NCBI RefSeq assembly: GCF_014219065.1
Contig: NZ_JACLGO010000014.1
Location: forward strand, 41,154 to 105,153
DNA: 64,000 nucleotides
Direction of reading: 5' to 3'
Origin: Halopseudomonas xiamenensis
GTDB taxonomy: Bacteria; Pseudomonadota; Gammaproteobacteria; Pseudomonadales; Pseudomonadaceae
The number at the start of each line of letters is the position of its first letter. The stretch's first letter is position 1. This document shows, one piece after another, positions 16,378 through 24,719 of the stretch. A model generated the notes under the pieces. The model made no database searches. It was not told the DNA's origin and saw only the letters and a program-made list of their open reading frames with translations. Both the position numbers and the translations under genes were made by a program.

Positions 16378-18459
16378 TCAGAAGCTCTTGGTCAGAGCGA
16401 AGATCAGCTTGCGGCCATCCAGGTTGTATTGGTAATCGCCATCGGTCGTCACGTCCTTGTTGAAGACGTTGTAGATACCGGCTTTCAAACTCAGGTCATC
16501 CTGCGGCTTGAATACCACACCCATGTCGGCAAAGGTGTAGGATGGATACTTGATACCGTTGCTCTGCGAGCCACTGGTACCGGTCTGCCAGCGACCGGAG
16601 GTCTTGCCACGGTAGTTACCCTGGACCCACAGATTGACCCGCTCGGTAGCCTGCCAGTCCAGCGACGCGTTGAACATGTGCTTGGCCACGTTGTTCAGCG
16701 GCTCGCCCTTGTACTCACCAGACTTCTGCTCGGTATCGGTGTAGGTGTAGCTGTGGCGATAAGTCAGGTTATCCAGGATGCGGTAATCCATGGTGAATTC
16801 CACGCCCCGCAGTTCGGCCTTGTCGACGTTCTCGTAGGAGGTGTAGCCGAACTGGTGAGCCGGATACTCCTTGCCCTTGTAGAAGCAGGGTTCGTTTTGC
16901 AGACAAACACGCCCGGTGCGGTTGATCTTGTCTTCATAATCCGTCACATAGGCGGTCAACGAACCAGCCAGACCCAGCTCGAAATTCTCGTAGTGGATAC
17001 CGATCTCACGGTTCAGGCTGGTTTCCGGGACCAGCTCCGGGTTACCGATGATCACCCCACCCATGGAGGTGGAGCCGAAGTCGGTGGCGCTGGAACGCAG
17101 GTCAGGTGCCTTGTAGCCGGAAGTGACACCGCCCTTGAGGGTGAAGTTGTCGTTCATGTGCCAGACGGCATAGACCTTGGGGCTGAACTCGCTGCCGAAG
17201 ACCTGGTTGTCGTCCAGACGGCCACTCAGGGTCAGGATCAGGTCGTCGGTCAGGCTCCAGTTATCCTCCAGGAAGACGGAGTTCTGGTAGCGGTTCATCT
17301 TGACTACGGCATCCGCATCGGGCACTACCGGCTCACGCAGGCCGTTACTGCCGTGCTCCAGGTTTTCATACTTGTGGGTCAGGCCACCGGTCAGGGTATG
17401 CGCACCGAGGAACCAGCTGGCCTGGGTGTTGGCGGTGATCACCTCGAACTCGATACCATTCCCGGTATTGGCGTTGAGGGTGGTCTTGTTCTCCGACTGG
17501 TCATAGTTGATATAGGAGTTGGTAAAGATGTTGCCGTACTTGCCCTCGTGGGACAGGAAGTAGTTCTTCTTGACCGAGTCGGTGTAAGTCGGGTCAGCAT
17601 CGTCGGCAAGACTGCGTCCCGGGTTCTTCCAGCGCTCCTGCTGGGTATAGCTGTGCCCCAGGGTCAGCAGGTTCTGCTCATTGAGACTCCACGACAGCTT
17701 GCCGCCGGCGTTTCTTCTCTTGTACTCGGGGTCGGTGGCGGCGCTGTCGCTGCCGCCGACGAAGTTGCTCTCATCCTGGTTGAGGTAGGAACCGGTCAGT
17801 TGCAGCCCCAGTACATCCTCGATCAGCGGCATGTTCAGGAAAGCGCTGGTCTGGAAGCCGTCTTCGTTGATGTCGTTACCGCTGCCAGCCATGGCATATT
17901 CAGCGGTGACACTACCGGCCAACTCCTTGCCGACCTTCTTGGTGATGATATTGATCACCCCGCCCATGGCATCGGAGCCGTACAGTGCCGAGGCCGGGCC
18001 ACGGATGACCTCGATGCGCTCGATGGCCTCCAGCGGCGGCAGGAAGTTGATCGGAGTGCCGGCCTGGGAACCGCGTTCGCTGAAGGCATCGTTGCCCTGC
18101 GCCGGGCGACCATCGATCAGGAACAGGGTGTAGTCAGCGGTCATACCGCGCAGCATGATCGACTGCTCGACACCACCGCCATTGATCTGCACACCGGCGA
18201 CGTTCTTCAGCGCATCGGTGATATCGGTATAGGATTTCTTCTTCAGCTCTTCCTGGGAAATGACCGTGATGGCGGCCGGAGCGTCCCGCAGGTTCTGCTC
18301 GAAACCGGAGGCAGTCACCACCGTCTGACCCAGGTCCAGCGCTTCCTGCGCCTGTTGCGCAGCAGCCGAACAGGCTACCGAGGCCATGGTTACCGCCAAC
18401 AGCGTTTTCTTGAACTGTGGTTTTGAACTCCCGGCAAAGGGACGCTTACTGCGTGACAT
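16378..18459 (-). CDS. TonB-dependent catecholate-type siderophore receptor (FepA/PfeA class)
   Basis: A 693-residue outer-membrane receptor. It has an N-terminal signal peptide (KTLLAVTMASVACSAAAQQ), a TonB-box-like GQTVVTASG at about 44-52, and a plug with PAAITVISQEELKKKSYTDITDALKNVAGV, MLRGM and IEVIRGPASALYGSDAMGGVINIITKK. The barrel ends in aromatic LTKSF. The plug resembles FepA/CirA/BfeA-type catecholate receptors. Its neighbours, a PfeS/PfeR-like pair and an IroE/PfeE-like esterase, support ferric enterobactin or a related triscatecholate as ligand. A Fur-like box lies about 104-122 nt upstream of the start. A strong terminator ends the unit. Confidence 0.9.
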   Translation of the reverse strand: MSRSKRPFAGSSKPQFKKTLLAVTMASVACSAAAQQAQEALDLGQTVVTASGFEQNLRDAPAAITVISQEELKKKSYTDITDALKNVAGVQINGGGVEQSIMLRGMTADYTLFLIDGRPAQGNDAFSERGSQAGTPINFLPPLEAIERIEVIRGPASALYGSDAMGGVINIITKKVGKELAGSVTAEYAMAGSGNDINEDGFQTSAFLNMPLIEDVLGLQLTGSYLNQDESNFVGGSDSAATDPEYKRRNAGGKLSWSLNEQNLLTLGHSYTQQERWKNPGRSLADDADPTYTDSVKKNYFLSHEGKYGNIFTNSYINYDQSENKTTLNANTGNGIEFEVITANTQASWFLGAHTLTGGLTHKYENLEHGSNGLREPVVPDADAVVKMNRYQNSVFLEDNWSLTDDLILTLSGRLDDNQVFGSEFSPKVYAVWHMNDNFTLKGGVTSGYKAPDLRSSATDFGSTSMGGVIIGNPELVPETSLNREIGIHYENFELGLAGSLTAYVTDYEDKINRTGRVCLQNEPCFYKGKEYPAHQFGYTSYENVDKAELRGVEFTMDYRILDNLTYRHSYTYTDTEQKSGEYKGEPLNNVAKHMFNASLDWQATERVNLWVQGNYRGKTSGRWQTGTSGSQSNGIKYPSYTFADMGVVFKPQDDLSLKAGIYNVFNKDVTTDGDYQYNLDGRKLIFALTKSF

Positions 18460-18562
18460 GCTTGTCTCTCCAATAAGAATGATGTGAGCTGTTGGCTGTA
18501 TTTTTATGCTGTAACTGCGCCGCAGGACCGGAGACGGCGCTCCACGGCCTGCGCAGATCGAC

Positions 18563-18581
18563 GCAAATGATATACATTGCT
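18563..18581. promoter_or_regulatory. Fur-like box upstream of the catecholate receptor
   Basis: GCAAATGATATACATTGCT matches the 19-bp Fur consensus at 12 of 19 positions by eye, including an exact AATGAT core. It lies between the receptor start (18459) and the kinase stop (18608), and GCAAAT/ATTTGC flank it as an inverted repeat. Confidence 0.6.
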
Positions 18582-18607
18582 ATTTGCGGGTAAATGCAAT
18601 TTACAAC

Positions 18608-19945
18608 TTATACACTTTGCAAACGCAGGTTCAGGCGCAGACCCAGGGCACGATTCTCAGCCCACAGCTCTCCCCCTTGCAGGCGCAGCGTGCTGCGCGC
18701 GATGGCCAGTCCCAGGCCGAAGCCATCACCGCCCGGGCGGGCGGCGTTGAGCCGGGTGAAAGGTTGGAAGATGGTTTCCAGCTCGCCCGCCTCGACGCCG
18801 GGCCCCTGGTCCTCGATCCACAGGTGCCAGCAGGCACCCTCGCGCCGGCCACCCAGACGCACCATTCCATCGGCCGATGAATGGCGGATAGCATTGCGCA
18901 GGATATTCTCCATGGCCTGGGCCAGGCCGTTGAGGTTGCCCAGCACGCAGCAGTCGGCTGGCAGCTCGCAGGGCAACTGCTCGGTGCTCCAGCCGCTTTC
19001 AAAGCAGGCATTTTCCCGCAACACATCCCACAGATGTCCCACATCCACCGGCTCCAGCGGCAGGCTTGGGCGCTCGGTGTCCAGCCAGACCAGTTCCAGG
19101 CTATCGGCGATCAGCCGTTCCATAGTCGCCACTTCCCGCTCCAGGCGCTGGCCGAGTACCTGCACCTCCTCGGCTTGCTCACCGGCTACCCGCAGGCGAC
19201 TGAGCGGGGTGCGCAGTTCATGGGACAGATCGCGCAGCAGCTGGCGCTGGAAGGTCAGGGTATCTTCCAGGCGCCCGGCCATATGGTTGAACGCCCCGGC
19301 CAGATCGCCCAGCTCATCCCGGCGCTGGGCCACCTGCGGCCCGACCCGCGCCGCCAGGTCACCAGCACTCAGGGCCACGGCCTGGTGCCGCAGGATCGCC
19401 AGCGGGGCGATCAGCAGGCGGTACAGCAGGATGCCGAGCAATACCGCCAACAGTGCCGGCAATACCCGGTATAGCAACGCTTCCCATAGTTCGCGGTACT
19501 TGCGCGGGCTCAGGCGTTCGGGCAGGGTCATTACCAGGCGGTTCTCACCATCGCTGAATGGCAGCTCGAAGGTCGGTGTGCCGTCGGGCCGCCCCATCTG
19601 CCCATCCAGCTGGCGCAGAAAGCGCAGCCGTTGCCGTTCGCTCTCCTCCAGCGGCCGGGATGACAGTGATTGCCGCTGGCCATCCACCACCACCGCCCAG
19701 ATCTGTTCGCGGGCGCGCAGACGCAGCAGAAAGCCGTCCACACCCCGTGCACCCTCTGTCTGCCAGGCGGCTTCGGCCTCCCGGGCATAGTCGGTCAGGA
19801 TGGTCTTGGTCGAGGCCGGCAGGTAGGAAGTTGCGCGTATCAGCAAACGGCCGAGGTCGACGTGCAGGCTGACCAGCAACAGGCAGAACAGCGCCAGCAT
19901 TCCGGTCAACCGCCACAACAGCGAGTATCGGCTGGGCAGTCTCAT
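18608..19945 (-). CDS. Sensor histidine kinase, PfeS-like
   Basis: A 445-residue kinase with membrane segments at about 12-34 and 156-178 around a periplasmic sensor of about 120 residues. HAMP follows, then His242 in LSHELRTPLSR, an N-box (AMENILRNAIRHS), G1 (IEDQGPGVE) and G2 (GFGLGLAIARS). I chose ATG 19945, which overlaps the regulator stop as ATGA; an upstream in-frame start at 19978 would overlap too far. It forms an operon with the regulator and is read toward the receptor gene. By analogy with P. aeruginosa PfeRS it would sense periplasmic ferric enterobactin and induce the receptor. Confidence 0.88.
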   Translation of the reverse strand: MRLPSRYSLLWRLTGMLALFCLLLVSLHVDLGRLLIRATSYLPASTKTILTDYAREAEAAWQTEGARGVDGFLLRLRAREQIWAVVVDGQRQSLSSRPLEESERQRLRFLRQLDGQMGRPDGTPTFELPFSDGENRLVMTLPERLSPRKYRELWEALLYRVLPALLAVLLGILLYRLLIAPLAILRHQAVALSAGDLAARVGPQVAQRRDELGDLAGAFNHMAGRLEDTLTFQRQLLRDLSHELRTPLSRLRVAGEQAEEVQVLGQRLEREVATMERLIADSLELVWLDTERPSLPLEPVDVGHLWDVLRENACFESGWSTEQLPCELPADCCVLGNLNGLAQAMENILRNAIRHSSADGMVRLGGRREGACWHLWIEDQGPGVEAGELETIFQPFTRLNAARPGGDGFGLGLAIARSTLRLQGGELWAENRALGLRLNLRLQSV

Positions 19946-20649
19946 CCCAGGCGGGCCAGCATGTAGCCCTTGCCCCACACCGTCTCCACCCGTGCGCCCT
20001 GGTAGCCGATACCTTGCAGCTTGCGGCGAATCTGGCTGATATGCATGTCCAGGCTGCGGTCATGCTGGGCATAGCCGCGACGCAGGGCCTGCTGGTACAG
20101 GAAGGGCTTGCTCAATGCCTCGTCCATATGCCGCCAGAGCAGTTCCAGCACGCGATACTCGCTGGGCGTGAGCCCCGCCGACGTGCCGGCCAACGCCACA
20201 TCACAGCCCATTTCATCGAAATGCAGATCATCGGTGGACTCGCGGGGCGCCTGCTCGCGCCGCTCGTAGGCCACCCGGCGCAGGATGGCCTCGATGCGTA
20301 CGCTCAGCTCCCCGAGGCTGAAGGGCTTGGGCAGGTAGTCGTCGGCTCCCTGGCTGAAGCCGGCGATACGATTCTGCTCGCCGCCCAGCGCCGACATCAA
20401 TACCACCGGCACGCCATGCTTGCTGCGCAGCTGCTGCAATACCTCCAGGCCGTTGCGCCCGGGCAGCAGGATGTCCATCAGAATCAGATCGAACTGCTCG
20501 CTGGTAGCCAGGCGCAGCCCTTCATCGCCGTCGTGGCTGAGCGTGACATCGTAACCACTGCCCTGCAGATGGGTCTGCAGATGGCTGGCGAGCAACGGGT
20601 CGTCTTCAACGGCAAGAATACGGGTAATGGGCTGGGTAGCGTGCAACAT
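19942..20649 (-). CDS. OmpR-family response regulator, PfeR-like
   Basis: A 235-residue regulator. The receiver domain has VEDD, phospho-acceptor Asp59 in LILMDILLPGRNG and Lys108 in YLPKPF. The winged helix has LTPSEYRVLELLW, SLDMHISQIRRKL and VWGKGYML. It is translationally coupled to the kinase. It probably activates the adjacent catecholate receptor gene. The promoter region holds a Fur-like box at 20666-20684, so iron probably represses the two-component operon. Confidence 0.9.
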   Translation of the reverse strand: MLHATQPITRILAVEDDPLLASHLQTHLQGSGYDVTLSHDGDEGLRLATSEQFDLILMDILLPGRNGLEVLQQLRSKHGVPVVLMSALGGEQNRIAGFSQGADDYLPKPFSLGELSVRIEAILRRVAYERREQAPRESTDDLHFDEMGCDVALAGTSAGLTPSEYRVLELLWRHMDEALSKPFLYQQALRRGYAQHDRSLDMHISQIRRKLQGIGYQGARVETVWGKGYMLARLG

Positions 20650-20665
20650 GACACATGACCGGCAA

Positions 20666-20684
20666 ATGAATGCGAATCATTCTA
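20666..20684. promoter_or_regulatory. Fur-like box upstream of the PfeR-like regulator
   Basis: ATGAATGCGAATCATTCTA matches the Fur consensus at 12 of 19 positions by eye and is nearly palindromic (GAATGATTCGCATTCATT on the other strand). It starts 17 nt upstream of the regulator start at 20649. Confidence 0.62.
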
Positions 20685-20760
20685 CACCTTAATTGCATGC
20701 GACTGGCAACCAGCAACCCCGGGCTGTCCATGCACATTGCTCGCCGGTATGCTGGCACCC

Positions 20761-21351
20761 ATGTACAGTCTCGCCCACCCCGTCACCAGTCTCCTGGAAA
20801 TCCGCAAGAGCCGCTTTCTCGGCTGTGTTGAACCTGTCGCCGACCGGGCCAGCGCCCAGGCGCGGGTGGCGGCGCTGCGCGCCGAGCATCCGGATGCGAC
20901 GCATGTATGCTGGGCGCTGCTGGCCGGCGGGCACAGCGCGGCGGTGGACGATGGCGAGCCATCCGGTACCGCCGGACGACCGATGCTCGATGTGCTGCGC
21001 CATCAACAGCTCGATGGCGTACTGGCCACCGTGGTGCGTTACTACGGGGGTATCAAGCTGGGTGCCGGTGGTCTGGTGCGCGCCTACACCGATGCGGTGG
21101 CCCAGGCGCTGCTGCAGGCGGAAAAGATCACCCATGTGCCCACGCTGGTGATCGATTGTGAATTGCCCTACGCGCATGAGGGGATTGCCCGCCATCTGCT
21201 GGGCCTGGCCGGTGGTGAGCTGCTGGAAGTCCGGCATGCAGCCACGGTGCAGTTGCGCTTGCGCCTGCCTGCCACAGCCGCCGAGCAACTGCATGAGCAA
21301 TTGCTGACCGCGACGCGCGGCGAACTACACTGGCGCCTACTCGATCAATAG
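20761..21351 (+). CDS. yigZ: YigZ/IMPACT-family protein
   Basis: A 196-residue member of the UPF0029/IMPACT family, a two-domain cytoplasmic protein with a ribosomal S5 domain 2-like fold. The family signature SRFLGCVEPVADRASAQARV and the block DDGEPSGTAGRPMLDVL...VRYYGGIKLGAGGLVRAY are clear. I favour ATG 20761 (MYSLAHPV); ATG 20749 is possible, and no strong ribosome site decides. Molecular function is uncertain: proteins of this type have been linked to translation regulation or prolidase-like activity. Stands alone between the iron block and the GGDEF/EAL gene. Confidence 0.88.
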   Translation: MYSLAHPVTSLLEIRKSRFLGCVEPVADRASAQARVAALRAEHPDATHVCWALLAGGHSAAVDDGEPSGTAGRPMLDVLRHQQLDGVLATVVRYYGGIKLGAGGLVRAYTDAVAQALLQAEKITHVPTLVIDCELPYAHEGIARHLLGLAGGELLEVRHAATVQLRLRLPATAAEQLHEQLLTATRGELHWRLLDQ

Positions 21352-21484
21352 TGGCAATAACACATCATTGTCGTCATTTGGACTCGCCGCATCCCGCCGA
21401 TCCCCCTACACTATCGGGCCACAGCACTCGGTAACATCGATATAATTCCGCCCCCGGGCGTGCCGCACCTGTCAGGAAACATAC

Positions 21485-24475
21485 ATGCAGCAGAATCTGA
21501 AGTCCGTAGCATCGATGCTGCTGGTCACTGTGGTGGCCCTGAACCTGTTCATGATCGCGCTGCTGGCGTATACCCTGCACGCCTCGTACAAACGCCAGAT
21601 CGAGGAAGTACGCACCAATGTGACCAACCTGGCGCTGCTCCTGGACCATAGTGTAAGCGGCGCAGCCACCGAGATCGGCCTGGTGGTGCAGGAGATCCAG
21701 TCCTACCTGGAGACCGAGCTGCGCAACGGTGAGCTACGGGAAGAGGCCGTCAATAATCTGATCACCTCTCGCCAGAAGTGGATCAGCGATATTGCCACCA
21801 TCCGCGTGGCCGATGCCCGGGGCCAGGTCAGGTTCGGCTCCGACACAGATGCCCCCACCCAATATATCGATGACGATTTCTTCATCGCCCACAGGGATAA
21901 TGCCAACGCCGGTCTGCTGGTCAGCAGGCTTATCCAAAGCCGCTTCACGCAGGACTGGGTGCATGTATTCTCCCGGCGCTACGATGATGCTGATGGCCAC
22001 TTTGCCGGTGTCATCACCGCGGCGGTGCCGGCCAGTCATTTCGTCCGGCTGATCTCCGGCCTCGACCTGGGACCACACGGCATCGCCCTGCTGCGCGACC
22101 TGGACAAGAAACTGGTGGCCCGCCACCCGCCGCTGGATGCGCCACCCGGCCATACCGGCTCGGTGGGCGGCTCGCTGGAGTTGACCGAACTGCTGGAGTC
22201 CGGCCTCCCGGCCGGTATCTTCTACAGCGACGGCACCGCCGATGGCATAGCACGTACCGATGCCTTCCGCCGACTGGAGACGATGCCGGTGTTCGTGGTC
22301 GCCGGGCTCGGCGAGGATGATTACCTGGTCACCTGGCGGCGGGATCGGACCAAGGCCCTGGTGCTGGGTCTGCTGTTCCTGTTGGTCACCTGCATCGGCG
22401 CCCGGCTGCTGTGGCGCCAGATCAAGGCCAGTAACCGGGCCAACCGCCGCAGCCGTATGTTGTTGCAACACGCCAGCGATGGCATTCACATTCTCGACAG
22501 CCAGGGCCGGTTGCTGGAGGCCAGCGACTCCTTCTACCAGATGCTCGGCTATCCGCTCGGCGATCCCGCCGATCACTCGCCCTACAACTGGGATGCGCTG
22601 CACACCCCCAGGGAACTGGAGCAATTGATCAGCAGCCTGCTGCAGTACAACCGCCTGATCACCTTCGAGACCCTGTTCCGCCACCGCGACGGTCACGAGT
22701 TCCCGGTCGAGGTCACCAGTGTGCCACTGGAGATCGATGGCCAGCCGCTGCTGTTCAACGCAGCCCGGGATATCCGTGGCCGCAAGCAGGTCGAGGAGGA
22801 CCTGCGTATCGCCGCCCGCGCCTTCGAGTCGCAGGTCGGCATGCTGATCACCGATGCCGAGCTGAACATCCTGCGCTGCAACCAGGCGTTCAGCCGCATC
22901 ACCGGCTACAGCGCCGAGGAGATCATCGGCCGCCAGCCTAACCTGCTGCAGTCCGGCCGCCACGACAAGCATTTCTACGCCGCCATGTGGCAGGCCTTGA
23001 ACCAGCATGGCGCCTGGCAGGGCGAGATCTGGAACAAGCGCAAGAACGGCGAAATCTATCCGCAATTGCTGTCCATCGGTGCCGTCAGCAATGAACAGGG
23101 CCAGACCACTCATTACGTGGCCTCACTGTCGGATATCACCGCCCGCAAGGCCACCGAGGAGCAGATGCGCACCCTGGCCTTCTACGACTCGCTGACCAAG
23201 CTGCCCAACCGTCGCCTGTTTCTCGAACGGCTCGAACATGCCCTGCGCACGGCCCAGCGCCACCAGACCCGTGGTGCCTTGCTGGTGATCGACCTGGACA
23301 ACTTCAAGACACTGAACGATACCGAGGGACATGCCGCCGGTGACCGGTTGCTGGAGCTGGTCGCCACCCGCCTGATCGGCTGCGTGCCGCACAAGGATGC
23401 GGTCGCGCGCCTGGGCGGCGACGAGTTCGTGGTATTGCTGGATGACCTGGGCAGCCATGAGATCGAGGCCGCCCGCCAGGCCGAGCTGGTCGGCCGGGAT
23501 ATTCTCGCGGCGCTGACCAAGCCCTACCTGCTGGCGCAGAGCGAGTACCGCGGCTCGGCCAGCATTGGCATCGCGCTGTTCGGTATCGGCGATACCCTGG
23601 AGTCGGAGGAGCCGCTGAGAAACGCCGACCTGGCCATGTCCCAGGCCAAGGCCGCCGGCAGCAATACCCTGTGCTTCTTCGACCCCAGGATGCAGGCCCA
23701 GGTACGCGAGCGCAGCGAGATCGACGCCGGCCTGCGCATTGCCCTGGAACAACAGCAGTTCGTGCTGCACTACCAGCCACAGGTCGATGGTGCTGGCCAC
23801 GTCACCGGTGCTGAGGCGCTGGTGCGCTGGGCCCATCCGGAACATGGCATGATCTCCCCGGCGCGCTTCATTCCGGTAGCCGAGGAAAACGGTCTGATCC
23901 TGCCGCTCGGCCACTGGGTGCTGGAAACCGCCTGCCGGCAACTGGCCCGCTGGGCCGACGACCCACACACTGCCCAACTGAGCCTGGCGGTCAACGTCAG
24001 CGCCAACCAGTTGAGCCAGCCCGACTTCGTCGCCCAGGTACGGCAGATACTGCAACGCACCGGTGCTCCGGCGCAGCGCCTGAAGCTGGAATTGACCGAG
24101 AGCGCACTGGTCGATGAGATAGAAAGCACCATCGGCAAGATGAACGAGTTGAAGCGCCTGGGCGTCTGCTTCTCGCTGGACGACTTCGGCACCGGCTATT
24201 CCTCGCTGACCTACCTGAGCCGGTTGCCACTGGACCAGTTGAAGATCGACCAGAGCTTCGTCCACAGCATCCTGCTGGACCCCAACAGCGGCGAAATCGC
24301 CCAGATGATCATACTGCTGGCCGAGCGCATGGGCCTGTCGGTACTGGCCGAAGGCGTCGAGACCCAGGCGCAGCGCGACGCCCTGCAGGAGCGCGGCTGC
24401 CACAACTTCCAGGGCTATCTGTTCGGTCGGCCGATGGCTATCGAGGAGTTCGAGCGCGAGCTACTGCAGCACTGA
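21485..24475 (+). CDS. Membrane-bound PAS-GGDEF-EAL c-di-GMP enzyme
   Basis: A 996-residue protein. Membrane segments at about 8-30 and 293-313 enclose a periplasmic Cache-like sensor. Two PAS/PAC domains follow (about 325-440 and 445-570), then GGDEF (motif GGDEF about 644-648) and EAL (EAL from about 777). EAL catalytic residues look intact: EALVRW, NVSANQ, LELTESAL, SLDDFGTGYSS, KIDQSF and AEGVET. The GGDEF active site is intact, but the inhibitory RxxD site five residues upstream reads PHKD. So it is predicted to keep a phosphodiesterase and a cyclase not inhibited by product in the canonical way. ATG 21485 follows AGGA with 7-nt spacing. It probably links a periplasmic small-molecule signal to c-di-GMP. 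Confidence 0.92.
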   Translation: MQQNLKSVASMLLVTVVALNLFMIALLAYTLHASYKRQIEEVRTNVTNLALLLDHSVSGAATEIGLVVQEIQSYLETELRNGELREEAVNNLITSRQKWISDIATIRVADARGQVRFGSDTDAPTQYIDDDFFIAHRDNANAGLLVSRLIQSRFTQDWVHVFSRRYDDADGHFAGVITAAVPASHFVRLISGLDLGPHGIALLRDLDKKLVARHPPLDAPPGHTGSVGGSLELTELLESGLPAGIFYSDGTADGIARTDAFRRLETMPVFVVAGLGEDDYLVTWRRDRTKALVLGLLFLLVTCIGARLLWRQIKASNRANRRSRMLLQHASDGIHILDSQGRLLEASDSFYQMLGYPLGDPADHSPYNWDALHTPRELEQLISSLLQYNRLITFETLFRHRDGHEFPVEVTSVPLEIDGQPLLFNAARDIRGRKQVEEDLRIAARAFESQVGMLITDAELNILRCNQAFSRITGYSAEEIIGRQPNLLQSGRHDKHFYAAMWQALNQHGAWQGEIWNKRKNGEIYPQLLSIGAVSNEQGQTTHYVASLSDITARKATEEQMRTLAFYDSLTKLPNRRLFLERLEHALRTAQRHQTRGALLVIDLDNFKTLNDTEGHAAGDRLLELVATRLIGCVPHKDAVARLGGDEFVVLLDDLGSHEIEAARQAELVGRDILAALTKPYLLAQSEYRGSASIGIALFGIGDTLESEEPLRNADLAMSQAKAAGSNTLCFFDPRMQAQVRERSEIDAGLRIALEQQQFVLHYQPQVDGAGHVTGAEALVRWAHPEHGMISPARFIPVAEENGLILPLGHWVLETACRQLARWADDPHTAQLSLAVNVSANQLSQPDFVAQVRQILQRTGAPAQRLKLELTESALVDEIESTIGKMNELKRLGVCFSLDDFGTGYSSLTYLSRLPLDQLKIDQSFVHSILLDPNSGEIAQMIILLAERMGLSVLAEGVETQAQRDALQERGCHNFQGYLFGRPMAIEEFERELLQH

Positions 24476-24512
24476 GCTCTCATCAGGCAAGCATGGCGAC
24501 TCGAATCATGTG

Positions 24513-24710
24513 TGTGGGTTCGGGGCACCATCGGCCCGAGGCGGGCCTCCCACAGCGGAGGGGCAGGCCGCTGTTTTTGTGGCCTGCCATCCCTGGCGAC
24601 CACCCTGCAGGCCGCCACTGCGTGGCGTCAAAAATGGCTCCCGGCCATTTTTTGTGGGAGCAGCGCCCCGCCGCGATAGCGGGCCTGCAAATCGCGGCGG
24701 GGCACCACCC
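24513..24710. repeat. REP-like repeats between convergent genes
   Basis: Two palindromic units lie between the GGDEF/EAL gene and hemN. The first has TGTGGG/CCCACA ends (24513-24554). The second has perfect 13-bp arms GCCCCGCCGCGAT (24665-24677) and ATCGCGGCGGGGC (24691-24703), preceded by TTTGTGGGAGCAGC. GTGGGAGC-GCCCCGCCGCGAT sequences are typical Pseudomonas REP elements (from memory). GGCAGGCC/GGCCTGCC (24562-24569, 24580-24587) is a third hairpin. The array probably also provides transcription termination for both converging genes. Confidence 0.8.
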
Positions 24711-24719
24711 CTACACAGC

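Noticed and set aside
16429..18426. A 665-codon open frame on the plus strand opposite the catecholate receptor
   Set aside because: Fully antisense to a clear TonB-dependent receptor; no family motifs; the composition is a product of codon bias in high-GC DNA.
24513..24710. CRISPR-like array
   Set aside because: Only a few palindromic units of unequal length and spacing, no regular repeat-spacer periodicity and no cas genes; fits REP elements.
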